Below are positions 10,938 to 21,405 of a DNA stretch of 64,000 bases, in pieces. Source of the stretch: Catonia carolina (Eukaryota > Arthropoda > Insecta > Hemiptera > Achilidae); contig JAQMRL010000003.1 of assembly GCA_035578175.1 (NCBI GenBank), forward strand, positions 24,514,419-24,578,418, given 5' to 3'. Both the position numbers and the translations under genes were made by a program. The notes beneath the pieces are model-generated. The model ran no database searches, was not told the DNA's origin, and saw only the letters and a list, made by a program, of their open reading frames with translations. Each line of letters opens with the position of its first letter. Position 1 is the stretch's first letter.

Positions 10938-11615
10938 GTACTAGATTTACCCGAATATAAGGTGACCCTTAAAACTTCAATAAAATTCTAGAAAAATAAA
11001 CAAATTTTTTTAATATTAATTGTTTAATTAAAAATTTTTAGCACTACATTATATAAACGAAACACTATATTCAAAACAAACTTCAAATTTTCAAACTTCT
11101 TTTAACCTTCACAAACATCTTCAACTCCATTCTCATCGTCTTCACTACACTAGACTAGGCTACTAACACGGTAGTCCAATGCGGAAGGTTACCCTGTGGT
11201 GAGTATGGGAAGCCATGGGCTCTAAAATTGCCTAAACCCATTCTATAAACAAGACAGGTTAATGTTTCATTATGTTTTTCTTAGAAATCTTCTGTGCATC
11301 AACGTAAATGACATCTCTCATCTTTGAACAAATTGGGTTCTAGCCAATCTTATAGCCCATTCTACCCAAAAGACAGGTAATGTTTTTCTAAAAAATTGTT
11401 TCAATTGATATCATTTAATTTATCGCATATGTCCATTCCAAGTACAATCATTAGATGCCTACTACTTTTACTATAGGCCTATACAACATTTTCAAATCTT
11501 TAATTTTTACATCTTCGTTATGGGTTACGTAAATATTCGAATATAAGGCAACCTGTAATTTTTAAGGAGAAATCTCGGGCAAAAACCTCGCCTTATATTC
11601 GGGTAAATAAGGTAC
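10938..11615. mobile_element. Candidate DNA transposon or MITE bounded by 25-bp inverted repeats
   Basis: The left end (10938-10962) contains tttacccgaatataagg, and the right end (11591-11615) is its reverse complement ccttatattcgggtaaa. Including flanks, about 22 of 25 bases pair. A third copy of the motif (ttcgaatataagg) lies inside near 11535 in the left-end orientation. No transposase and no certain target duplication are seen. The interior has a loose direct repeat (cccattctatAAACAAGACA near 11240 and a related copy near 11358). Confidence 0.5.
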
Positions 11616-11619
11616 TTTT

Positions 11620-11928
11620 ATTACTTGTCTTCACAAAATTGTTGTAGGTAGCCAATACTTTGTATGCCTATTAACAGACAACAAAATGGAAGTAAATTAC
11701 ACTCAATATCAATGATAAGTGAGGTAGTAAATTACACTATTATGTAATCTTTGAGATTTAAAAACATAATGTCTCAATTTTATTATCAATATTATATGCT
11801 GTAAAACTTTTTTAATTTACATTTAATAATTTACTACAATAATTTAACGTGGTGTAAATACTACGCTCCCGAAGTTTCAGCTTCATACCTCCAACAGGTT
11901 CTGAAATCTGTGGGTAATTTATATGAAT
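11620..11928. other. Unassigned AT-rich sequence
   Basis: Nothing was recognised. Confidence 0.5.
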
Positions 11929-11929
11929 T

Positions 11930-12050
11930 GTTTTACGTCTGACTGTTTTGCAATTACTGCTAATGCAGACGATGTGAAGGATGATTGATTCGTGATGAAA
12001 AAATGCTATACCTGAGCGGGAGTTGAACCCAAGATTCCGCAGTTATATTG
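11930..12050 (-). mobile_element. SINE-C copy 2, tail type 1, diverged
   Basis: This minus-strand copy has tail type 1 (gcaattactgctaatgcaga on the plus strand), a middle with a deletion, and the B-box region (gttgaacccaagattccgc). The A-box end is missing. It is older and more diverged than the other copies. Confidence 0.75.
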
Positions 12051-12054
12051 AAAA

Positions 12055-13040
12055 AAATTGCCGGAATCTTGCTTAAAAGTTTTAAACGTCAAAAAAATCA
12101 CTTCAAAACTTTGAGGTAACCTCAACAACAAATAATATTGTAACCAAAACAAACATTATTACAAAACAATAAAAAACAAAATATTATTTTCTAATATAAA
12201 AATTCCCTTAAAAAATATCGAAAAGTTTTTGTAAACCAAATTAATTTCTCCTGTATCTTTGAGAGATTACTTAATTATGTAATGTTAACTTTAAAAATCT
12301 ATAAATATTTTTATCAATCACATAATAATAAAATACACAATTTTATGCAGCAGAATGTGTAGAATTTGATAGATTAAAAACAATGATTGATTTTTATTAA
12401 AATTTCCGTTTACAATTCCCGTTAAGAAAGTCTTATTCTGTATTGATTGAGGTTATGTATTTTGGACAAGGTTTCTTAAAAAGTTATGAAGTTAATTTTT
12501 TGTGAGAAGAGTTGTAAGTAATATGATTTCATTTGAGTATTATAAAAATGCTATAAATAAACACTGATAAGCTTTGTAATGATTTACTTCGAAGTAATGG
12601 GGTATTGCTTTAAAAGATATGAATTTCACTTTACATACACCCTTTCTATTTCAGGCCTTTCAAAGGGAGATCTCTGCTTTCGACATCTGTTTTCAACAGT
12701 ATTTAGTCTATAAACATAACTACTAATTTGTTTGTTGGGATTACAACCCCTTTAATATTGATAGATATCTATTTAAAAATGCATTTACTTTATAAATAAT
12801 ATTTATGTGCAGTTTAAAAGAATTATTTCTCTTGTAAAAGATGGTGAATGAGTTGTATTGATGAAACATTTATGTTCTCTATCTCAAAATGAATTATTTA
12901 TAGTCATTACTAAAAACTTATGTATATAGTATTTACTAAATAAAAGAAACTTTCAGTAATTTAGGCTTACTTTCTTAAGTTCTAAAAGTGTATTAAAAAT
13001 GTTATGGTTATTATTATCATCACTATCATAAATTAGATTA
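12055..13040. other. Unassigned AT-rich sequence
   Basis: No gene or repeat was recognised. A pyrimidine tract followed by CAG near 12650 resembles a splice acceptor, but nothing downstream supports an exon. Confidence 0.45.
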
Positions 13041-13045
13041 AGCCT

Positions 13046-13190
13046 CCTGACCTGTTCCAACCTAAAACTTAGCTGTTATTTTGTAAAGAATTTGGATACC
13101 CATCTCTTTTGAGGTCGTACCACGTTGCCCGGTTGGCTTGTAAGTAAACATCTATCTCTGTGTTCGATCATTAGGTATTCTCAACAAATG
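13046..13190. repeat. Degenerate repeat shared with 59.4-59.56 kb
   Basis: The stretch from cctgttcc through gatacccatctc to tgatcattaggtattc aligns with 59427-59555 (cctgttcc, gatacccatctccaccga, ccatcatcgggtatcc) in the same order with small indels. The orientation and class are unknown. Confidence 0.45.
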
Positions 13191-13389
13191 ATTATTCTAC
13201 TTTTCTTGGTATTTCCAAGAAGTTTCATCTTTGGAACATCAAGTTCATACCTAATTATCTTCCTTTCTTTCATCGTCCAGGACACGGTACCAGGCAGTTT
13301 CATACATCGGATAGCATTTGCTAAGTTTTCAAATTAAAGGAACAATGTAGTATTACACTGTGTGTATCAAAAAATGTTATATTTGGTGG

Positions 13390-14095
13390 CCTTAAGATGA
13401 AATTCGTTTCTTGCGTTAGTTCCGGGTTTGTGCTAAAGTGGTATTAAGGAGGATCATTGGTTAAGGGCTCCTAAACAGGTGTCTTTAAAAAACTTAAGAT
13501 CGCCGGAATTTTGGAGAAAGTATTATTTTCTTTAATGGGCTCTTAAGTCCTTCTTTGACTGAAAGAAATAGGAACGTTCCCTTGAGCGCGCAACTCAGTG
13601 TTATTGCTGGTACGCCTCTTCGGGGTGACCGTAACCCTTGCAAATGATAGCGTGTAATATTTTAGTTGCACTATAAATATTATCACCAAATTTCAGCCAT
13701 CTAACTCGTCTGGAACTTAGTAAACAATAAATATTGGTTTAAGGGCTGAACACAATTTCTATCTCCTAAAGTGTACGTTTTGGAAATGGTTAAGGAGTAA
13801 TATTTATAATTGAAGTGTAAGAAACATCTTCGCTAAGTTTCAGGCACCTAGCTTGTTCTGAACTTCGTAAACGGAAAATATCGGTTTAAGGGTTGAACAC
13901 CCTTTCCAACCCCTTAACGGTGGAATGTCGGAATCGTTTTGGTAATTTAAATCGTTTAGGGTAACTTTTCTATTTACCCTAAAAGGAATAATCCTCCAAA
14001 TTTCAACTTTTTAGCTTTTATGCAAGTAGAAAAATTAGTGATGCGTGAGTGAGTCAATCAGTCAGTTAGTGAGGGCTTTCCCATTTATATACAGA
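13390..14095. repeat. Imperfect tandem repeat, unit about 150-160 bp
   Basis: Three units begin near 13684 (accaaatttcagccatctaa), 13833 (gctaagtttcaggcacctag) and 13994 (ctccaaatttcaac). The first two share a following GGTTTAAGGG(C/T)TGAACAC block. The last unit decays into a gagtgagtcaatcagtcagt tract. This arrangement occurs in untranslated parts of many insect mobile elements, but I cannot name the element. Confidence 0.55.
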
Positions 14096-14101
14096 TAAAC
14101 T

Positions 14102-14504
14102 GCCCATAACACACAGGTGGAATGTTAAATATTTGTACTCGATCTGCTAGTTCCAGGGCTACAAAAAGTAGTTCTGTTTCTTATCACATGATCAGCCAAT
14201 TAATTATATGTTCTGAACAAGAACAGAAGAGGGAGAGTTGTAAAAGACACTAATCAGAGTAATTTCCTTTGAAAAAAATGAATTTCATTATATAGCCAGA
14301 CCCTGTGGTGAATGAAGTAAAGGTGTCATTTGCAGGGTAGAAAATTAGCTTTTAGGAGGGCCTATCATACTGATAAGCATACTTTTCCTCTCAGTGAGGA
14401 AGGCAGTTGTGAACTACCTCACTCCTAGTTTTACTTTGTAAAACCTCTAGAGTTTCAAACCGTAAACTCTAGGGTTTATCCTTTTGACTGATGACCTTAA
14501 CAAC
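14102..14504 (+). mobile_element. SINE-A copy 7, full length
   Basis: The copy starts at gcccataacacacaggtgga and ends at gatgaccttaacaac. A small local duplication (aaacctctagagtttcaaac followed by cgtaaactctagggtt) disturbs the 3' end. A jockey LINE tail was later inserted at its 3' edge. Confidence 0.85.
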
Positions 14505-14512
14505 GTACAAAT

Positions 14513-15194
14513 TTTTTTTTTTTTTTTTTTTTTTTTTAACAGTAAGAATTATTTACAAACAGTTTAACAAAAACTTTCAGTAAATGTGTTGATGATGAAT
14601 AAAACTTGAAGAAGACAGCACTCAGCAGCGTTGCTTCCATGTCATCGTTTGGTTATAGTTGATGAAGGGTTTCTTCTTGGTCTTGGTGACGTACAATTTT
14701 TTTTTTCTTTTTATACGGATGAAGTGAATGAAGGTGTGAAAAGGAGCGAATGAAAACGTGATACTGATGATCTGTGTAACTGATGATAGAAAATTTATTA
14801 GATGATTAATTTTAGATTAATGAGAGTTAGCAAGATTTAGTTTATTAATAAATAAGAGTTGACAACCGCAGTATAATTTTGTGTTTTTGATCTTAAAAGG
14901 ATGGTTAAACATTTTTGATCAGGTGAAACGGAATGGAAGATCTAATATTCTCGCCTTCTTGAGTCTTTGGTGTTCAATATTGTCATCGAGAAGATTTATA
15001 GCCAAATGATTGGAATGAGTGTCCAACTTGGTTAAATACTTTTCACTCCGACTGCTAATTTCTTCTCCCACCGTAGGTATGCCCAGGTCATGATGGAGTA
15101 CTTCATTAGGCACATACCAAGGTGCACAGCATATAAGTCGAAGAAACTTCGATTGGAATCTTTGTAATATTTCTACAAATAAAACAAAAAAACA
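14513..15194 (-). mobile_element. 5'-truncated jockey-like LINE, ORF2 C-terminus plus 3' UTR and poly(A)
   Basis: The minus-strand frame at 14919-15200 contains VEILQRFQSKFLRLICCAPW, then YVPNEVLHHDLGIPTV, YLTKLDTHSNHLAINLLDDN and RILDLPFRF. This is the characteristic end of jockey-clade RT proteins. About 400 bp of 3' UTR follows, ending in a poly(A) tail seen as a run of more than 20 T from 14513. An 8-bp duplication, GTACAAAT (14505-14512 and 15195-15202), flanks the insert. The C-terminal frame is intact but the rest of ORF2 is missing. The 3' UTR also occurs at 39.5-40.0 kb. Confidence 0.88.
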
Positions 15195-15204
15195 GTACAA
15201 ATAA

Positions 15205-16185
15205 AACAGTATTTTTCTGTTTAGTAATTATTTTTTACATACAGTAGCAATGGTTAATGGCATGTAGTTATTATTGAAAAATGTATTTCCTACGTATTAA
15301 GTACACAGGTCGTTCGGTAAGTTGTTACATTAAATATGTAACCTTGATTGTCAATCAGATCAAAAATAATTATGTAAATCACTAATAAAATACTTATGAT
15401 ATTTTTATTTTTATAAAAAAATGTCGGATGATAAAGTTAAGTTTTTCTAGCAATACCTACGTATTGTATATACTGTATAATGTATTAGGCCTATAGTATT
15501 AGTACATAATTGTTTTACTATTTAACGTACTTTACTGGCGTTATTAACCTTGAGTATGTAATGAATTGTATAATATTTTCTTGTTGGAGATAAATTAAAT
15601 CTTCATAAAACGTTTCTTATCGTATTCATTTATTTATTGATGAATTAGGCCTACTTAATTATATTTCCTGAATACATTTGTATTTATAACTTAAATACGT
15701 AAATTCTAAGTCTTGAAAAACAAGTATAAATTTTCCACCTGTTATGAGTGAGATTATGGATATGTATGTTGGCTGTATTGTAGATTTTAAAAGAATACAT
15801 AATACATTCCACTGTAGCAAAGAATATCATGATTTTTAAAAAATTAAATGTACTTGTTTTATTTTACTAGATGGTGCGTTAAAGAATTTGTTTTCGTAAC
15901 TAATTTACTAAAATATTAAATTACTGAGAAGAATTTCCGATTCTTTTTCATTCCAAAGTTTTATTTTATCAATTTTTTTTTACTTTTTATTGCCCTATAT
16001 GAATATATAGAAAAGTATTGTTTTCATTTCGATTTTTCGAAATTTACTTATTAGAAAGCATTAGAGAAAGATTATGGACAAAGCTGAAGCCTATGAAGGG
16101 CTATAGAACTACAATATAAAAGATATCATGTCGGTATATTTTCTTACTTTAGCACAAGAAGATAAAATTATCATACAATTTGGTT
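15205..16185. other. Unassigned AT-rich sequence
   Basis: No gene was recognised. TAGGCCTA octamers lie at 15486-15493 and 15646-15653. Confidence 0.5.
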
Positions 16186-16188
16186 TGA

Positions 16189-16505
16189 CCCACCGGGTTG
16201 GTCTAGAGGTAAAGTCATCACCGCAAGTCAACTGTTTAACAACTGATTTTCGGAGACGACGGTTCCTGGTTCAAATCCTAGCAAAAGTTGTTACATTTAT
16301 ACGGATTTGAATATTAGATAGTGGTTACTGGTATACTTTGCTGGTTGGGGTTCAATTAACCATACTCTCTCTCAAAAATGGTCGTCCTGGTTCTGTGTAA
16401 GACTATACCTCATTTACACGTCTTAGACATCATCCTCATCTCATTAGGTCGTAGGGTTGCTTATTTTTCTGAACAAAACAACGTAGACGCTTGGGGATTT
16501 AAAAA
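16189..16505 (+). mobile_element. SINE-B copy 2
   Basis: The tRNA-like head is cccaccgggttggtctagag with an A-box-like TGGTCTAGAGG, and the B box GGTTCAAATCC lies near 16268. The central inverted repeat is altered to CAACTG on both arms. The distal CATCCTCATCTCATTAGG segment and a degraded tail are present. No clear target-site duplication was found. Confidence 0.85.
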
Positions 16506-16560
16506 AAAATTGTCTATTTTTGCAGATTTCTCGATTCTAAATAAACAATACATGGGAGTT

Positions 16561-16953
16561 GTTGTTTAGGTCATCAGCTAAAACGCTGTTTTGAACCTCT
16601 AGAGGCTCTTCTAAGTTAAGCGAGTAGTGAGGTGGTTTACCATTGCCTTCCTCAGTGAGTGGAAGAGAACGCTCATTAACATACCAGGCCCTCTGAAATG
16701 CATATATTTCCCACCCTGCAAACGACACCTTCATTTCATTCACCACAGGGTCTGGCTATATAATGATGAAATTCATTACTCTCACAGGAGATAACTCTAA
16801 CTACTATCTTTTACATCTCTACCTTTTCTGTTCTTAAATGCTTTAGTCATATTGGCTGACCATGTGATAAGAATCAGAACTATTTTTAGTAGCCCTGGAA
16901 CTAGCAGATTGAGTGCAAATAATTTAATACTCCACCTGCCTGTTATGGGCATG
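16561..16953 (-). mobile_element. SINE-A copy 8, full length with TSD
   Basis: This full-length minus-strand copy is bracketed by a 10-bp duplication with one mismatch: CATGGGAGTT at 16551-16560 and CATGGAAGTT at 16954-16963. The family 5' end (cctgcctgttatgggc on the plus strand) is intact. The 69-residue open frame across it is not coding. Confidence 0.9.
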
Positions 16954-16964
16954 CATGGAAGTTA

Positions 16965-18615
16965 TTAAGCCGAAAATTTTGTAAGGCCCTTAAATCCTTA
17001 TCAAATTATGTCTATCTTTTATTTTAATTTCTGCAAACTTTCTTGTAAGATATTATGAAATATAAACTTGTAAAATTTGTAGTAATTAACCTGCATAATT
17101 ATTCTCAGATTTATTCTCGTTAAACGCTCGTTGAAAATGTGAAGAAGGCGCATCTGCTCCATAAATGCTGGCAATAAGCCCGCGTTAATCGTGTACGAAT
17201 TTCTAGTTTTTATTTACATCAGTACTTTCACCTCTACGACATCAGTGTAATAAAATACTATCTTATCTTTTTTTTTTAAGCCAAGCCGTCTATCTCTGCT
17301 ACACATGGTTAAGGCCGTACTTACTTTACCACACCCTTTGTATATTTACCAATACTAATACCTTAATCAGTCACAGCCATCCAGATATGTCGTCGACGTT
17401 GTAGTTGTTGGCATGGTTCGGTTTCTCTTATTGTCAGTTAAATAAAATAAAGGATGGATCATATAAGGATACTGTTAAGTAGCACACGCGATTTTACAAC
17501 TTCCTTTTTATGGAAATATTAAGTTTTTTATTATAATATTAAGTGTACGGTATTATATGTTTTTCTTAAGAAAGAAAAGTTTTATGTTTTTTTTTGTTTA
17601 TTTCTTTTTAATATCGTTGTGCAAATTTTATGCAAAATACTTGGGTAGATATAGAGGTTTAACGGTACCGGTTGCCTTATAAAATGGACGTATTGTGTGA
17701 GTATTATTACTGAAAAAAACAGGAATAAAATTTAATTCACTCATTTTATTAATATCTTGTTTAACTAAAATTTGAAATTTCTCCTTCACTTCACTTAGCA
17801 AAACGTTCTGTTTCTTGCAAATTAATTGGGATAAAGAAAAAACACCCTTTTTTAAAAAAAGTTGTGCTATTGTTAATTGTACACATTGATATACACTGAT
17901 AAATTCGAAGTTTTTCATTTCTCCTTTAGTATAAAATTATCTTTTGAAGACGTTTTGGCATGAATCTACTAGATTTAATTTTCTTAACTTAATAATCGTG
18001 GAAAGACACTTTTATCATTACTTATTATGCGTTCTTTGTTGTACAATCCATCTTACTTAAACGTCTTTTCAAGATATTTCAAATGTTCTCAATGTAATTA
18101 AAAGTCTGGTGAATTTCTAGGTCAATCAAGCACATTAATTTGATTTTTCAGCATGAAAGTCTTGACCAACTTTGAATTATGACAAGGAGCCGAGTCATGT
18201 TGAAATATCCCTGCAAAAGTTTACATGAATGGAACAAACATTTTTATTTACTTGGTTCAATTCATCATGCCTTTAACAGTAACTAAGCGACAAGGGCCAT
18301 TTGTCGTGAAAAATCCCCAAAATCTGTTTCACAGGGTGTTTTACAGTTTACATAATTTACTGTAGAGAAAAAAATAGCATGTCCGAATTAATTTACACAA
18401 TACTATAGTAGAATATTTGAAATTCAAAATTCTGTTAGAATTAACAACATAGAACACGTAAATGGAAATTTCATAACATAATCTACTTGTTCTCTGTTGT
18501 CAGGATTTAGGATAAATTTTTTTGTAAAAAAGTATTAATTATTATTTATTTACTATTTATTTCATATACTTTTTCTTTGTAATGTACAGCACAGTGGGTA
18601 AATCACTATTTTGCT
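16965..18615. other. Unassigned AT-rich sequence
   Basis: No repeat or domain was recognised. The 96-residue open frame at 17628-17918 (minus) has no motif I know and the same AT-driven composition as its surroundings. Confidence 0.45.
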
Positions 18616-18620
18616 GCGTA

Positions 18621-19548
18621 CGAGGTGTGGCTATTAAATAACGAGACTGAAGTTGTAAAAAATTTTAATTTTGATTTTATACATAATCAGTTATTGTCAC
18701 CTTCAATATTCACTCCTTCTCTATCCCTTCAACGCTCCATGCGAATTCACCGTTGTTGGGAACAGTGCTGGAAGTCATCTTCTGTCAGCTCCTTCAGGAC
18801 ACGTGCCGCTTTCTCTTTTACAGCTTCCACAGACTCAAATCTTGTCCATTTTAATGCCGATATCACCTTAGGGAACATGTAAAAGATAATAACATGATAT
18901 GAAACGTGGTTTTTTACTTATAATCCGGAAACGAAGCGCCAGTCCTTGCACTGGAAGAGCTGAACTTCACCGAGAGCCAAAAAAGCTCGAATAAGCAAGT
19001 CAAAATTTAAAGCAATGATGATTGTTTTTTTATATCCATGGGATTGTGTACCTTCACTGGGTTCCTGAAGGTCAAACAATTAATCAATATTACTACCTTG
19101 AGGTACTTTCCAAACTACGTCAAAGAGTAAGGAAAAAACGCCCTGAAATGTGGAAAGACAAATCATGAGTTCTCCACCAAGACAATGCGCCAGCTCATTC
19201 CGCGTTATCTGTCAAGAGGTTCCCTGTCAAGTACAACAGCTCAGTGTTAGAACATCCACCTTATTCACCAGATCTTGCACCATGTGACTTCTACCTGTTT
19301 CATAAGGTGCAATCATCATTAAAAGGGACAAGATTTGAGTTTATGGAAGCTGTAAAAGAGAAAGCGGCACGTGTCCTGAAGGAGCTGACAGAAGATGACT
19401 TCCAGCACTGTTTCAAACAATGGAAAATTCGCATGGAGCGTTGTATGGATAGAGAAGGAGTTTATATTGAAGGTGACAAAAAGTGATTATGTATAAAATT
19501 AAAATAATTTTTTTTACGTCAGTCTAGTTGTTTAATAGCCACACCTCG
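18621..19548 (+). mobile_element. Fold-back mariner relic 1
   Basis: The element is 928 bp, bounded by TA at 18619-18620 and 19549-19550. Its inverted ends start CGAGGTGTGGCTATTAAA. The right part encodes mariner transposase pieces: acgtggttttttactta (DETWFFTY-like), VYLHWVPEGQ, HQDNAPAHSA and YSPDLAPCDFYLF, followed by VKEKAARVLKELTEDDFQ. The left 264 bp (18621-18884) is the reverse complement of the right 264 bp, so the normal 5' end with the helix-turn-helix DNA-binding region is replaced by an inverted copy of the 3' end. A stop lies just before VLHQDN and there are frameshifts. It is non-functional. Confidence 0.9.
19244..19486 (+). pseudogene. Mariner transposase C-terminal pseudogene (relic 1)
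   Basis: The 80-codon frame reads LEHPPYSPDLAPCDFYLFHK and then KVQSSLKGTRFEFMEA, a C-terminal catalytic segment of a mariner (DD34D) transposase. The last catalytic aspartate is in APCDF. The upstream HQDN aspartate lies in the same frame just before this ATG, beyond a stop-containing region. The frame ends in family 3' sequence before the TIR. It cannot encode a complete enzyme. Confidence 0.85.
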
Positions 19549-19550
19549 TA

Positions 19551-21056
19551 TGTCAAACTTACGAATGAACAATTTAACTCCTCAAAGTTTGAGGTTTAAA
19601 AGCAATATAATAATTTGGTACGTAAACTTGTGTGTTAATTTATTCGTATAGTAGATTGTTATAAGCTCACAATATAATGTTTTAGGTTAACAGCCAAACA
19701 AAAATAATGATAATTAACGGTAAAAATAGTTCCTGAAATTAATAAAAGAATGTTTTTCGTAAATATTTATTTATTTAGACCCCTAATTTGTTTATATTTA
19801 TTTGAACTGGAAGTAGACTATATTTATGTAGTTATTACACAGCAGTAATAAACTAGGGTATTAGAAAACTTTTTCAATTTCAAGTTACATATTTATTTAT
19901 TCTAGTTACGTAGAATGTATTTGAGATTAGATCAGAATACATTATTTATTGAATAATAGTCTTTTTTTATTTCTTATTTGTACATGTAACTACATTTGTA
20001 TATTGTAGCTTACAAACAAACGTAATACGTGATTTGGAAGTACAGTATATTTAAATACTGTCGTAAATGTATAGTATTTATTTATTACACAGCACCTTCT
20101 GTGAATGAAAATCATATTTGTTTTTCTCGTAAGTTTGCACGTGTCACCGAAACAGTTATGTGTTGTAATCCATACTGAATTATAATTTATTTTAATTTGA
20201 TTCCAAACACTTATTCTGAAAGAAATTATTATTGGCATTGTAATTTAAATGATATTAATATCATTTATTAGTTTTACGTTAACTCCTCGCAAATCATCTA
20301 TGATTGGATTATCTATAAAGTGTGTGATTCTATGACTGGATGTTTTTAAGGTCTTGACACTCAAGAACCAATAAATGGCTTTATTGTGCTTGTATTGTGA
20401 CAATATCGAAAATGAAAGAGTGTTCGAGAATGACTGAGAGTTTAAAAATGTTAACGTTAATAATAGGAGTAATAAATAGGGTTTTCCAAGAAATAGTTAG
20501 AAATATTATGTGTAATATAAATGGTCTTTTATAGTACAGGTAGTACAGGTTTATTGTTGTACGGGTATTGTGAGAGCCGGGTAACTATTTAGATAATTGG
20601 CCTTTTTATAACACTTTCTATTCAATCCTAATTTGTTTATAGTTTTTAAGATTTATCCAGTAGCCGTCTGAAGGATTTTGTATTTTATTATTATATCGAA
20701 AATCTCTGTCTTTTCTCGAACTCTCCATAAGCCCACCTGTATGAGCACGGGTTTTTTACCGTCCAGTTTAGTTTACGTTTTGTCTGTGATCGAGTGAGCG
20801 AATTCCATAGTGCATACCAGTACGGTAGAAAAGGTCGACGTTAGTGTGAATTGCTAAATGTTATTTCTGTATCTTTTGCAATCATATTTAGTAAATTGGT
20901 TGTTTAATAAGTTGTTTATTGTAATAGTTAATTATAATTATAGAATTATAATTATAATTTTTAGTTGTAGGCTAATTTAATTGTAATTTACTGGTAGATT
21001 TTATTCACTTCATTAATTGTAATTTTTTTTCTTGTGATTTGAAACTTTAGCGTGTT
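19551..21056. other. Unassigned AT-rich sequence
   Basis: No gene or repeat was recognised. A perfect 22-bp palindrome lies at 20246-20267. The open frame at 19990-20238 (minus) has no motif. Confidence 0.45.
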
Positions 21057-21069
21057 AATATTTAATTTA

Positions 21070-21392
21070 TCCCACCGGGTTGGTCTAGAGGTAAAGTCGT
21101 CGCCAAAATCAGCTGTTAAACAGCTGATTTTCGGAGACGAAGGTTCCTGGTTCAAATCCTAGTAAATTTAGTTACTTTTATACGGATTTGAATACTAGAC
21201 AGTGGTTACCGGTGTACTTTGATGGTTGGGGTTCAATTAACCATACTCTCTCAGGAATGGTCGGCCTAGGACTGTACAAGACTACACCTCATTTACACGT
21301 CATACACATCATCCTCATCTCATTGGGTCATGAGGTTGCTTATTGTTCTGAATTGAACAGATTGCAACGTACACAAATTAGGAATAAAAAAA
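21070..21392 (+). mobile_element. SINE-B copy 3 with perfect TSD
   Basis: The copy has head (cccaccgggttggtctagag), B box (GGTTCAAATCC near 21150) and the full distal body. A 13-bp perfect duplication, AATATTTAATTTA, lies at 21057-21069 and 21393-21405. Its central region is a near-perfect palindrome with 13-bp arms (aaaatcagctgtt) around one base. This is one of the better preserved copies. The 108-residue open frame here is a reading of the SINE and its flank. Confidence 0.92.
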
Positions 21393-21405
21393 AATATTTA
21401 ATTTA

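Noticed and set aside
17628..17918. 96-residue minus-strand open frame as a host gene
   Set aside because: No recognisable motif, AT-driven composition and no splice or Kozak support; such lengths arise by chance in a 64-kb AT-rich window.
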